Source of the DNA: Magnetospira sp. QH-2
Lineage (GTDB): Bacteria; Pseudomonadota; Alphaproteobacteria; Rhodospirillales; Magnetospiraceae
Assembly: GCF_000968135.1 (NCBI RefSeq)
Contig: NZ_FO538765.1
Coordinates: 310,001 to 374,000, forward strand
Direction of reading: 5' to 3'
Length of the DNA: 64,000 nt
Shown: positions 16,373 to 25,115 of the stretch, piece by piece
Numbering within the stretch: the stretch's first letter is position 1
Layout: the number at the start of each line of letters is the position of its first letter
Program-made: the position numbers and the translations under genes
Notes under the pieces: model-generated
Seen by the model: only the letters and a program-made list of their open reading frames with translations
Databases searched by the model: none
Told to the model about the DNA's origin: nothing

Positions 16373-17131
16373 ATGCGTGTTTTTATGGTCATTCTGTTCG
16401 TTCTGTTCGCCACCGTCCCGGCGCGGGCGGATTTCGAGACCGGCATGGCGGCCTACGAGGCCGAGGACTACGAGACCGCCTATGAGACCTGGCTGCCCCT
16501 GGCCGAGGCCGGGGATCCGAGGGCGCAGTACTGGATCGCCGACATTCATCGCTTCGGGCTCGGCCAGCCGGTGTTCTATCAGGCGGCTCTGGACTGGTAC
16601 CGCAAGGCCGCCAGGCAGACCGAGGACGTGGATACCTATCGCCGCGCCGTCTATGCGTTGGGGTATATGGTCAACAACGCGCAAGGCGTCACGAGGGACA
16701 TCGACAAAGCGGCCTGCCTGTACGAGATTTCGGCGAAGAACAATTATGATAGTGCGCAATGGGCGTTGTGTTTGTTGCTCGCTAAGAATTCTAGTTATTT
16801 TTGGAAATCGAATTTTTGGTTGCGGTGGGAGGCCAACAACTGGTGCCATAGGGCTGCCGACCAAGGAAATGAACTTGCTCTGGGATTTATGGGCGAGCTT
16901 CATCTTGAAGTTTCCGCCACACCAAACGAAAAGGGTTATATGAAGATGATTCTTGCAGCGAAGTTGGGTGATCAAATTGCGGCCAGGAAACTCCATGAAA
17001 TGAAGGCCTCAATGAGTGATGAGGAAATGATGCTCTATCGCAAAGGCGAGAAGATGGCGGATGCCTGGCGGGCAAAGGTCGAGCCCCTGCCCGCCAAGCC
17101 TTATCCGATGGACGAAGATTGTTGGCCTTGA
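16373..17131 (+). CDS. Exported Sel1-repeat protein S3, putative immunity protein
   Basis: A 252-residue protein from ATG 16373 with a signal peptide (MRVFMVILFVLFATVPARA) and Sel1-type repeats (EAGDPRAQYWIADIHRFGLG; AARQTEDVDTYRRAVYALGY), ending in DEDCWP like S1 and S2. The N-terminal half is a diverged relative of S1/S2; the C-terminal half is unrelated to either. It converges on the toxin-type fragment at 17136 with a 4-base gap. The predicted place of action is the periplasm. Base composition in the 3' half is lower in GC than the signal-peptide half. Confidence 0.75.
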   Translation: MRVFMVILFVLFATVPARADFETGMAAYEAEDYETAYETWLPLAEAGDPRAQYWIADIHRFGLGQPVFYQAALDWYRKAARQTEDVDTYRRAVYALGYMVNNAQGVTRDIDKAACLYEISAKNNYDSAQWALCLLLAKNSSYFWKSNFWLRWEANNWCHRAADQGNELALGFMGELHLEVSATPNEKGYMKMILAAKLGDQIAARKLHEMKASMSDEEMMLYRKGEKMADAWRAKVEPLPAKPYPMDEDCWP

Positions 17132-17135
17132 AAGA

Positions 17136-17849
17136 TCAGCGACCTTCCTCGGTTTTCTCGATGTCTTGTGTTTCGAGATCCCGCTCCTCCATCCACTCCT
17201 CATACATCTCATAGACCTTGTCTGCGACCATGCCGGCGGTGACGTCGCCGAGCAGGTCGACGAACTCGTTCCTGGCCTCCTTGGTGAGGGAACCGGCGAC
17301 CCGACCGGCGGTGACGTTGACGACGCCGTGAACCCCGGCATCGATCGCCGCCGCGTGGCGGGCCTGGGCCTCGGGGACGCCCTGTTGCCGTTGCCGCGTC
17401 AACTCCCGGTCATAGACCTGCATCATGCCGTTCAGGGTCGAGACACCGGGAACACTGACCGCCGTTTTGACCAGGCTCACGGTCAGGTCCGCCACCCGCT
17501 GGGCCCGACTGACAGTCGCGCGGCCCCGATGGTGACCGGGCACCCGGCGGCTTTCCCGGGACCAATCACGCAGGTCCCGGGCCCAGCGCTCGCCGCGCAG
17601 GACCTCATCGGGATTGACGGTCTTGACGATCTTTCCCGTGCCACTCTTGTTCATCGTCTCGACCAGATCGGCCAGGGCGTTTCCCAGCACACCGAAAAAG
17701 GCCTGCAGCCCGGAATGGGCCAGACTGCGTTGGTCGGCGACCTCGATCCCATGGTCGCGAGCATCCAGGGACCAGACCTGGACCAGGTCCGGCAAGGTCT
17801 GGAAGGCATTGGGGCTCGTATGGGCGAGAGATGCCATGCGGTCCCGCAA
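17136..17849 (-). pseudogene. Displaced C-terminal toxin-type fragment, helical
   Basis: About 237 codons with only a weak TTG or internal ATG (17837) as possible start; the frame stays open upstream into the immunity gene, as expected for a severed 3' portion. The sequence is helical and Ala/Val/Gly-rich (RHAAAIDAGVHGVVNVTAG, ARNEFVDLLGDVTAGMVAD) with an acidic tail (MYEEWMEERDLETQDIEK). It follows the colicin M-like toxin and its immunity gene and is convergent with S3. The best reading is an orphan C-terminal module retained with its Sel1 immunity gene. I know no matching toxin family. Confidence 0.5.
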
Positions 17850-17868
17850 GGAGGCCTTGGCGGAGCGA

Positions 17869-18492
17869 TTACGGAGCCTTCGATTTTTCGGCCTTCTTCC
17901 GCGCCAAACAGTCCATGTCGAACTCCGGCAGCTTGCGCTGGTCCTCCCGGTCGCGCCAGAAGGCGATTTGCCGCATCTCGGCGCAGGTGGGTTCGACCAA
18001 CTCGAACTCTACCCGTTCATTTTCCCTCCTAAGGGTGATGGTCTTACGGCAGGCGGCCCGGTCCTGTTTCAGGGTCTCGATGGCGGCTAGCCTTGATTCT
18101 TGTGGGAATGCAAGCAAATCCGGGTCGGTCCGGACCCACCAGATTTTATTGACCTTTTCTCGGAGGTCTTTGGTGATACCATTTTTGCGGACGGTCTCCT
18201 CCACAACATCAATCGCCATATAGGTGATGTTCGATTCGTCCAACTGCTGGACATAGTTCGAGAAAAAGCGGTCGCGCATTTTCCACCCGTTGGTGGTTTT
18301 TAAGTGGCGATGTCCGGGATCACGGCAATAGACCAGCACCTCATGGGTCGGCATCTGGTATTCCAGCCGATACCAGAACCAGGAGGCCAGCCCCGTGGCG
18401 AAAATAAGTCCGGCCACGAGCAGGAGGCACCAGAGGTGCCCCCGGCCCAGGGCCAGGATATCAGTCGAGGTCTTGCCAATCCGGTTGGTCAT
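17869..18492 (-). CDS. Membrane-anchored putative immunity protein for the colicin M-like toxin
   Basis: A 207-residue protein. ATG 18492 lies inside the toxin's last codons (32-base overlap; MTNRIGKTSTDIL). One N-terminal hydrophobic segment (LWCLLLVAGLIFATGLASWF) is followed by a soluble domain ending in a Lys-rich tail (ARKKAEKSKAP). A single-anchor protein with a periplasmic domain fits protection against a lipid II hydrolase; the known colicin M immunity protein Cmi has this topology. The longer frame to 18630 runs deep into the toxin gene and lacks an RBS, so I chose the overlapping ATG. The homologous arrangement recurs at 2849-3403. Confidence 0.6.
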   Translation of the reverse strand: MTNRIGKTSTDILALGRGHLWCLLLVAGLIFATGLASWFWYRLEYQMPTHEVLVYCRDPGHRHLKTTNGWKMRDRFFSNYVQQLDESNITYMAIDVVEETVRKNGITKDLREKVNKIWWVRTDPDLLAFPQESRLAAIETLKQDRAACRKTITLRRENERVEFELVEPTCAEMRQIAFWRDREDQRKLPEFDMDCLARKKAEKSKAP

Positions 18493-20785
18493 CGTCCCAT
18501 TCGAGGGTGCCGTCCGACATAATGGTCGCATGGATCGTGACAGTCTGCTGCCAATGCGACAGCATGTCAAATTCCTTCGCGCCCCGATGGTCACGCAGGA
18601 CATTACCCAGATAGTCGGGAACATCGACACCGAGAATTGTCGCCATCTTATTATTGTGCCAGTCGTAGCGGTCGCTCCAACCGTGGTTGACCCAGCCCGA
18701 GAGACTTACCCTGTTGCCTTGGCGATGGGCGGTGAAGCGACCCTCGGAGCGCAGGTTGGACAGATTGGAGGCGTAGAACAAGTCGTTCTGACCCTTGTGT
18801 TTCTCGGCATCAATAATTGTAACGCGGGAACCGCCGACCCCGAGTCGACCGCCATCGGGTAGATCTCCGAGCCGGGACTGGAGGTCTTTGCGGGCGGAGG
18901 CGAGAACCGAGTATCGGTTTTCCAACTCCGCCTCTTCAATTGACTTCTTGGACCGCAGCCAGTCGCTGTCGATCCACCGGGGTTCGCCGGTTCCGGCCCG
19001 GAAATGGGCGAGATTGTCGGCGGCGACCGTATAGCCCGCCAGACGCCCCCCAGCTTCGATCAGATCGTAGAAAATCCCGGTACTGACGATTAGCTCCTCG
19101 GGCAATGGACCCTCAGGCTGGAAAACGAGGGATTCAATCCGATCGACCGTCAAGCGGGCCGAGCTCTTCAAGGCGTCCAAAGCCGCGCCGGGACTCTCGC
19201 TGATCCTGGTTCCCAAGCCCGGATTATTGCCAGGCTTGCTGCTCACGGACAACGATTCACCCGTGTGCAGATCGACAATGGATTTATGAGAATCCGATCG
19301 CTTGACCCTGTTCTCGGCCACCCGGACCCCCGGCGCCTCCGGCGGACCACCAAGGATTTGCCCCAGCGCCCCGACTAGGCCGTCCAGGGCCGCCGGGTCG
19401 ATGATGGCGGGTTCGTCGAGGATCGGGTCGCGAGTGGGCGATGGCAAGGGGCCGGTGGGCCGGGTGGCGTCCAACCGCGCGGCATTGGCCCGGGTGGGAG
19501 TCAGGCCAGTGGGGGATGGACTGGTGGGGGCCTTGGGATCCCGATAGACCCCATTCCAGTTGGGATCGAACACGGAGGTTCCGGTGGGCTTGGCGGCTTG
19601 GGTCGCTTTGCCCAAGGTCTGGGCCGGAGCCAATGCGGGCCGGTCGGGATCGAAGATGGAAGGCTCTTTTTGGGCCGGGGCATAGGGGGCGTAGGTCTGG
19701 GCCAGGAGGCCGGTGCCCGCATTCTTGGCCTTGGTCTCGCGCAGTCGGGCGTTGGCCCGGGCGGCGGCCCGATGGGCCAGGGTGGGGCCCTGGACCCGGG
19801 GCGCATTGGGCGACCGGCGGCCCAACTTGGTATAGGACTTTCGCCAATCACCGGTACTTAGCCCCGCCATTTGCCGCGAGATCTCTTCCGCCGTGCGGTT
19901 GAGGCCCAGCATGCGACCGAACCAGGGCTCCGCCGAGGCCGGGCGGGCTTCGCGTTCCGCCTGCCTTTGGCGCCGCTCCTCCTCGGAAAGGATCTTCTCG
20001 CGATCCGCCCGGCGCGCGGCTTCCTCCTTGGCTTTTTTCTCCTCTTCCTCTTCGAGCATCTTGGCCCGGACCTGGCGGTCGCGCTCTTCGGCGGCTTTGC
20101 GGTTGCGGGCCATGGAATTCTTCATTTCCTGGTCGATCTTATCGAAGGACTTCCAGCCCTCGTGGGTGTATTCGCCATAGACCTTGCCGCCGAACAGACC
20201 GTCGATATAGGTGCCCCTCGCGTCCACGCCGCCACCGTCCACCCGGTCATCGTCGATGCCGCCGCTTTTGGAACCATTGGGACCGGGGTCAGGGGGGCTG
20301 TCATGGCCGTAGTCCACCGGGTCCGAATCGTCCCAGCCGAAGGCGTCGCCGTCGGGGCGATCGCCGCCGGAATCGGGCTCATCCATCAAGTTCTCATTGG
20401 TCCAGGAATCGTCTGCGAACTCCAACAGGCCGGTATGGGGGTTGACCGTGGCGCCGTCGGTGATCTGGTGCAGCAATCGAGCCTCTTGCGGGTTCACATG
20501 GATCAACAGGGTATCGCCGTTGCGGCCCAGGTCCTGCATGCGGGTGGCCAGGGCCCGGGCGGTGGAGCCGTCCGGGTCCATGCGACCGTCACAGAACAGA
20601 TCGTGGTCCCTTTGGAACCATTCCAGGGCCTCGGACAGTTGCTCGTCGGCATAGGGGGTGAGACCATAGTCGGGGGTCCGGTAGTAACCCAGGGCCTTGA
20701 ACATCAGCTTCGAAGCCAGGGCATCGGTGAGGTCCACGGCATAGCCGCGACCCACCGTCCCGCGCAGGGGGAGGGAGTGTGTCAT
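18461..20785 (-). CDS. Polymorphic toxin-like protein P3 with colicin M-like lipid II hydrolase C-terminus
   Basis: A 774-residue protein. Residues about 18-75 form a peptidoglycan-binding-like domain (LGYYRTPDYGLTPYADEQL, FQRDHDLFCDGRMDP). Residues 90-125 carry the phage-type motif NGDTLLIHVNPQEARLL ... VNPHTGLLEF. An acidic spacer, a long Glu/Lys/Arg coiled coil (about 225-290) and a Pro-rich stretch with DPAALD follow. The last about 200 residues align with the colicin M catalytic domain: NLAHFRAGTGEPRWI, then GRFTAHRQGNRVSLSGWVNH and SDRYDWH. Colicin M uses Asp226, Tyr228, Asp229 and His235; Asp-x-Tyr-Asp is intact here and a His follows two residues on rather than six. The expected action is cleavage of undecaprenyl-linked peptidoglycan precursors in the periplasm. 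RBS aaagga precedes ATG 20785. Confidence 0.75.
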   Translation of the reverse strand: MTHSLPLRGTVGRGYAVDLTDALASKLMFKALGYYRTPDYGLTPYADEQLSEALEWFQRDHDLFCDGRMDPDGSTARALATRMQDLGRNGDTLLIHVNPQEARLLHQITDGATVNPHTGLLEFADDSWTNENLMDEPDSGGDRPDGDAFGWDDSDPVDYGHDSPPDPGPNGSKSGGIDDDRVDGGGVDARGTYIDGLFGGKVYGEYTHEGWKSFDKIDQEMKNSMARNRKAAEERDRQVRAKMLEEEEEKKAKEEAARRADREKILSEEERRQRQAEREARPASAEPWFGRMLGLNRTAEEISRQMAGLSTGDWRKSYTKLGRRSPNAPRVQGPTLAHRAAARANARLRETKAKNAGTGLLAQTYAPYAPAQKEPSIFDPDRPALAPAQTLGKATQAAKPTGTSVFDPNWNGVYRDPKAPTSPSPTGLTPTRANAARLDATRPTGPLPSPTRDPILDEPAIIDPAALDGLVGALGQILGGPPEAPGVRVAENRVKRSDSHKSIVDLHTGESLSVSSKPGNNPGLGTRISESPGAALDALKSSARLTVDRIESLVFQPEGPLPEELIVSTGIFYDLIEAGGRLAGYTVAADNLAHFRAGTGEPRWIDSDWLRSKKSIEEAELENRYSVLASARKDLQSRLGDLPDGGRLGVGGSRVTIIDAEKHKGQNDLFYASNLSNLRSEGRFTAHRQGNRVSLSGWVNHGWSDRYDWHNNKMATILGVDVPDYLGNVLRDHRGAKEFDMLSHWQQTVTIHATIMSDGTLEWDDDQPDWQDLD

Positions 20786-20806
20786 GACGTTTATCCTTTA
20801 ATGAAA

Positions 20807-20848
20807 AGGCGGCCCACCCTCTCAAAAAGCCGAAGAGGACGGACCGCA
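20807..20848 (-). terminator. Terminator-like hairpin upstream of P3
   Basis: On the minus strand a long imperfect stem (GCGGTCCGTCCTCT / AGAGGGTGGGCCGC) ends in CTTTTC just before the P3 RBS. Like those before P1 and P2, it sits between a phage head gene and a toxin gene. Confidence 0.55.
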
Positions 20849-20890
20849 GGTTGCAATGGTTGGTTTTCTTTTTGGGTATTCCGACTTCGT

Positions 20891-21166
20891 TTAATCGGAA
20901 TTGAGTACGCCGATCTGGGTCATATCGGTCAGATCAACGGTGGTGCCATCATTGGAGGCCACCGCGTACAAGGCCGCGATGGGCGTGCCACCTTCTCCGG
21001 TATCGGTGTTGGCCATGACCATGTCACCCACCCGCAGCATATCGGCGGCGTCATCGAAATAGCTGACGTCATCGACTTGAGTGTTCAGGTCGGTGGTGGT
21101 GTAGTGCCAAAGGGTGAAGCCGTTGGCATAGGCCAACACGCTCAGGTTCTTACTTTCGTAAGCCAT
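20891..21166 (-). CDS. Putative phage head decoration protein
   Basis: A 91-residue protein (MAYESKNLSVLAYANGFTLWHY ... SYFDDAADMLRVGDMVMAN), beta-rich, directly downstream of the major capsid gene in the same direction. This type of small protein follows the capsid gene in alphaproteobacterial podovirus-like prophages. The role as capsid decoration or stabilising protein is inferred from position and size. RBS aggagaa precedes the ATG. Confidence 0.6.
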   Translation of the reverse strand: MAYESKNLSVLAYANGFTLWHYTTTDLNTQVDDVSYFDDAADMLRVGDMVMANTDTGEGGTPIAALYAVASNDGTTVDLTDMTQIGVLNSD

Positions 21167-21193
21167 GATTAATTTCTCCTGTGATTTGAAAAG

Positions 21194-21222
21194 AGGTCGG
21201 ACCGGCGGAACCCCCGCCGGTC
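21194..21222 (-). terminator. Strong hairpin after the major capsid gene
   Basis: Perfect 11-bp stem CGGACCGGCGG / CCGCCGGTCCG with a 5-base loop, followed on the minus strand by ACCTCTTTTC. It probably attenuates transcription between the capsid gene and the decoration gene, giving a high capsid ratio. Confidence 0.7.
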
Positions 21223-21253
21223 CGCTTGATTCAGCAAACCCGTGTCAGGCGGA

Positions 21254-22078
21254 TCAGCTTTCCAGACATGGCATGCGCACCACGCCGGTCTCGTCGATCA
21301 GACCGCAGCCCATGCTCATCATGTTGTTGACGAAGAAGGCGGCGCGATCACCGTGCCAGGTGAAATCGGCCTGGATCTCCTGACCAATGGCATGGCCGAC
21401 GGCGGTCTTGTGGTACCAGAAGCAGTTCCGGGTCGTGCCGTTCAACGGCAGACCGGAGTGAGGCATCCACAGGGCGCCCAGCCATTGCTTGGCCTGAGTG
21501 CCTTTCCAAGGCAGGTCCTCCGCCCCGACATAGTCGGAATCGGCGAATTCGGCGATGCCCAGCAGATCGGACCACTGCTTCCAGCCGACGATGGCGTAAC
21601 GCTGGCCATCGTCGGGCACGTCACCGGCGCCGAGCATCTCGAAGGCTTCCAGAACCTTGTCCTTGGTCAGGCCGTCGGCATTGGTGCCGGCATTCTGCGC
21701 CGCGGTCGCGGTATCCAGGGATCCGATGATCAGGTCGTCGGTCTTGCGGCCCAGGGCATAGGCCCCGGCCCGGGCGGCAACAGCCCGTTCGTCGTGGTTG
21801 ACTTTGATCTCGTCGAGCTTGTCGATCCACTCACCGGCATAGAAGTCGCTGAGCGAAACCGAGATGGTCTCATGGTCCAGATTCATCACCGGCACCTTAC
21901 CGTGGCGAGCCTTGACGGTGGCCTCGCCCTTGCCGACCTTCTTGAACTCGTAGGTCGAACCCTGCACCTTGTTCTTGGTGCGGACGGTATTGCGCAGCTT
22001 GGAACCCATGCGCTGGAAATTCTGTTGTACTTCCAGCGAGTATTGCTTCACGAAATGTTGGTCGACTGTAACAGTCAT
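21254..22078 (-). CDS. Phage major capsid protein
   Basis: A 274-residue protein (MTVTVDQHFVKQYSLEVQQNFQ). Family features are GSTYEFKKVGKGEATVKARH in the N-arm region, WIDKLDEIKVNHDERAVAA in a long spine-type helix, and YAIVGWKQWSDLLGIAEF followed by the beta-rich C-terminus. The length is normal for the short HK97-fold capsids of this podovirus group. It would assemble on the scaffold encoded at 33436-34110, from which it is now separated by an 11-kb cassette region. RBS aggagaa precedes ATG 22078. Confidence 0.85.
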   Translation of the reverse strand: MTVTVDQHFVKQYSLEVQQNFQRMGSKLRNTVRTKNKVQGSTYEFKKVGKGEATVKARHGKVPVMNLDHETISVSLSDFYAGEWIDKLDEIKVNHDERAVAARAGAYALGRKTDDLIIGSLDTATAAQNAGTNADGLTKDKVLEAFEMLGAGDVPDDGQRYAIVGWKQWSDLLGIAEFADSDYVGAEDLPWKGTQAKQWLGALWMPHSGLPLNGTTRNCFWYHKTAVGHAIGQEIQADFTWHGDRAAFFVNNMMSMGCGLIDETGVVRMPCLES

Positions 22079-22398
22079 GGGATTTTCTCCTGTTCGGAAT
22101 GTGTGATTGACCGGTCAAAAACATTGGCCGGTCCTATGGGGAACATGCCTGGCCCAAGGGGTTGGGATGCGCTGCAAGGACGCACCGCCCCGGGCCACTT
22201 TGGGCATGGGATTGGCTTCCGGGCCCGCCACAGCGGGTTGTCCGGCGCCGAAATTTCCTAACGAATAATGGGGAGGGGGAAAGAGCCCACCGACCGGGGT
22301 CATGGGGGTCCCCGGTCGGTGGCCAACGGCGGTCATTCTTATGTACTGCCTGAAAGATACACAAGAAATCGTCCGCCGCCGGATGGGGCGACGCGCGC
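22079..22398 (-). other. Non-coding gap between capsid gene and small head gene
   Basis: Apart from short antisense frames the 320 bases hold two hairpins: one at about 22109-22133 (GACCGGCCAATGTTTTTGACCGGTC) and a perfect 12-bp stem at 22286-22322. A minus-strand capsid promoter could lie here, but I see no convincing -35/-10 pair. Confidence 0.4.
22286..22322. terminator. Perfect hairpin upstream of the capsid gene
   Basis: The stem CACCGACCGGGG / CCCCGGTCGGTG with an 11-base loop lies between the 57-residue gene and the capsid gene. There is no long T run on either strand, so it may act as an RNA processing or stability site rather than a classic terminator. Confidence 0.5.
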
Positions 22399-22572
22399 TT
22401 ACCGCTCTCCGGCAATCAGCGGCGCCAGCAGCTGACGCATCTGCGGCCCAAAGGCCTTGGATAGCAGTTCCGCCACCCGCGGGGTGATGGCCTCATCCAG
22501 TTCGTCCAGCTCGGACCAGGACAAATGACCGAGCGCGGACAACACATAGTCGCGCAAATTGGTGTCTTGCAT
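22399..22572 (-). CDS. Small conserved-looking phage head-region protein
   Basis: A 57-residue protein from ATG 22572 (MQDTNLRDYVLSALGHLSW) with RBS gaggagat. The sequence is two amphipathic helices rich in Leu, Asp and Glu (SELDELDEAITPRVAELLSK). It is in the capsid transcription direction, immediately upstream of it. Function unknown. The longer frame to 22635 would run through a terminator. Confidence 0.6.
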   Translation of the reverse strand: MQDTNLRDYVLSALGHLSWSELDELDEAITPRVAELLSKAFGPQMRQLLAPLIAGER

Positions 22573-22635
22573 CGAAATCTCCTCGTATTTGATGGTTTGT
22601 ACAAAAAGACCTGGATACCGAAATGATCCAGGCAT

Positions 22636-22662
22636 GAAAAAAGCGCCTCATAGGCGCTCGAC
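22636..22662 (-). terminator. Rho-independent terminator after P4
   Basis: On the minus strand: GAGCGCC / GGCGCTT stem, loop TATGA, then six T residues, beginning 24 bases after the P4 stop at 22686. Confidence 0.8.
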
Positions 22663-24184
22663 CGAACTCCGCCGTGCTTGGGAAGTCAGGTTCGGGATAC
22701 GGCGTCTGGCCGCGAAACTTGAAGCGATGACGGCCCGACCAGCTGACCGAGGAGCCAACTCGCGGGCTCTCCGATCAGGCGCACCAGCTTACCCGGCCAA
22801 TGGGGCGGGTAGCGGTGGGGCATCATGCGGTGGGCCAGCTCGCGAGCCCGGGCGATGGCAAAGGGCCGTACCCAGCGGGTGACCCGGGGCGAGCGGCGCA
22901 TGGCGCGGACCAGGGGAAGGGCCCAGAAATGATAGCCGCGCACATGAGCCGGGCTCAGGTGTTTTGCGGTAAAGCGCAGGTCCAGCACATACAAAGGACG
23001 GTCCAACAGGCCCTGGCGATACAGTTCGGTGCAGATCACCCGGTCGCTCAGATTATCCGAGGGCGCGGCCTCGCTGTTGCCGACCACATAGTATTCGGTA
23101 TCCGCCGGAGTCAACTCGCCGGGCCCATAGGTTTTGCCCGTATGCCATTGGGTACCGGGCTTCGGTTGGCCTGGCGCGGGCGAGAGGGTCGCCTCGGCTT
23201 GATGGATGGAATCGCCGCCACTCAGGCCGGTTGACGATTGCCGGTTCGAGACCTCGGGCTCCGAGGCACGGCCCTGCGGCGTCTCGGTTGGCTGCGGAGA
23301 GGTTTCCATGGTTCCGACCTTGTCCAGACCGAGGCCACCGCCCAGCTTGTCGGCCAGGGGCGTGCCCCGCGCTTCCACATGTTCGGCGCGACCCAAGGGG
23401 GTGGAGTCATAAGCACCGGCGGCGGAACGGGTCTTTTCATGATAGTCCGCCCATTGGGCCGCCACCTTGGCATCCTGTTTGGCCGCCTTGTCGGTAGCCT
23501 TCTGGATTTCGCCGGAGGCCTTGATGATGTCCTCGGTGCGCTGTTTCTCCGCCGCCACGCGGGCGGTGCGGGCCTGCCGCGCGGCCTTGTCCCGGCGCGC
23601 CTGCTGATTGGCCAGGGTCGCCAGGGCCGAGGTCTTGGGCGGCTCGGTCTTGTAGGCCGGTTTCTCCATCCGCCCGGCGGCATCGGTTTTGACCGGCCCG
23701 CCCTGGACGAAATGGCTGACCCAGTCGCCAATAAGGGTCTGAGCCTTGGCGTTCTGCGGATGGGCCTTGTTCTCGCGGATATCGAGGATATGCCCGAAAG
23801 CCACGTCGTTTTCCGACAGCCGGGATACCGGTTGCTGCGCCAACGTCTCCGCCGCCTGCATGGGCGACAGGCCCAGGGATTGGACGGCGGCCTCGGTGTC
23901 GAGCCCGGCCCAGGGCCCGCCCGAGGCATCCAGGCCGTCGAACTCCACCCCCGGATGGTAGTCCCGGGCCGGATCCGTCAGCGGCGCGCCGGAGGAACCC
24001 AGGCCCTGGAATTCGGTATCCGGGTGGAAATCGTAAGAGGGATCCACCAGCGGCGCCCCATGGGAGCCAATCCCCTGGAACTCCACACCCGGATGATAAT
24101 CCCGCTCGCGGTCGGGAGCGGTGGTCGGTCGATGGCCGTCGAGAATGGAGATGGGGTGGCTGGGAAGGGGGGTGGCGGCCTTGA

Positions 24185-25115
24185 GAGGCTGGCTGAAAAA
24201 GAGTTGAGTGGAATCAGTCACTTGTGATTCTATCGTTGTGACCAAACAATGAAGGAGACACAAGATGTGGACCGAGACCACTCGTCCCAAGTATGAGCGC
24301 AACAACAGCCGGTATGCAAGCGACCTGACACAAGAGGAATGGGAATGGATCGAGCCGCATTTACCCGAGGCGAACCGATTGGGTCGGCCACGCGAGACGG
24401 ATTTGCGGGAGGTTGTCAATGCGTTGCTCTATATCGCGGCGAGTGGATGTCAGTGGCGACTGTTGCCGAAATGCTTTCCGCCCTATTCGACGGTACAGGG
24501 ATATTTTTACGATTGGCGCGACGACGGTCGGTGGGCGACGATCAATCATCATCTTGTCATGGCGGCACGCGAGGCGATGGGCAGGGAGGCCTCCCCAAGT
24601 GCCGGAGTGATCGACAGCCAGAGCGTGAAAACCACGGAGAGCGGCGGCCCCCGGGGCTTTGACGCAGGCAAGAAGATCAAAGGCCGGAAGCGTCACATCG
24701 TCACCGATACCGAAGGCTTCATGGTTGCCGTCATGGTGCACGAGGCGGATATCCAGGATCGCGACGGTGCTCCCGGGATCCTCGCCTCCTTTCGCAGCCG
24801 CCTCCCTTGGCTACGCCATGTCTTCGCTGACGGAGGCTATGCTGGACAAAAGCTGCGCGGCGCGCTGGAAAAGATCGGACAATGGACCATTGAAGTGATC
24901 AAGCGCTCCGATGCGGCAAACGGTTTCGAGGTTCTACCCCGGCGCTGGGTCGTGGAGCGTACCTTCGCTTGGCTCGGTCGGTGTCGTAGACTGGCCAAGG
25001 ATTTCGAGGCGACCATCGAAAGCGCCGTCGCTTGGATTACCATCGCCAGTATACGCCAGCTCACCCGGCGTCTAGCAAGAGATTGAACTCGAAAGCTTCT
25101 TTCTGAGTCCGACTC
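24185..25115 (+). mobile_element. IS5-family insertion sequence (IS1031-type), complete
   Basis: 931 bp with imperfect 17-bp terminal inverted repeats (left GAGGCTGGCTGAAAAAG, right GAGTCGGACTCAGAAAG read inward, 12 of 17 identical). It is flanked by the 3-bp duplication TGA at 24182-24184 and 25116-25118, as expected for TNA-targeting IS5 members. One intact transposase gene. It disrupts P4. Confidence 0.85.
24265..25086 (+). CDS. IS5-family transposase
   Basis: A 273-residue DDE transposase in one uninterrupted frame from ATG 24265 (MWTETTRPKYERNNSRYASD), with RBS gaaggag. It has the N-terminal DUF4096-type domain (LTQEEWEWIEPHLPE) and catalytic motifs GVIDSQSVKTTE (first Asp), VFADGGYAGQ (second Asp) and WVVERTFAWLGRCRRLAKDFE (Glu with Tyr/Arg-type signature). 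All catalytic residues appear present, so the element may be mobile. Confidence 0.92.
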   Translation: MWTETTRPKYERNNSRYASDLTQEEWEWIEPHLPEANRLGRPRETDLREVVNALLYIAASGCQWRLLPKCFPPYSTVQGYFYDWRDDGRWATINHHLVMAAREAMGREASPSAGVIDSQSVKTTESGGPRGFDAGKKIKGRKRHIVTDTEGFMVAVMVHEADIQDRDGAPGILASFRSRLPWLRHVFADGGYAGQKLRGALEKIGQWTIEVIKRSDAANGFEVLPRRWVVERTFAWLGRCRRLAKDFEATIESAVAWITIASIRQLTRRLARD

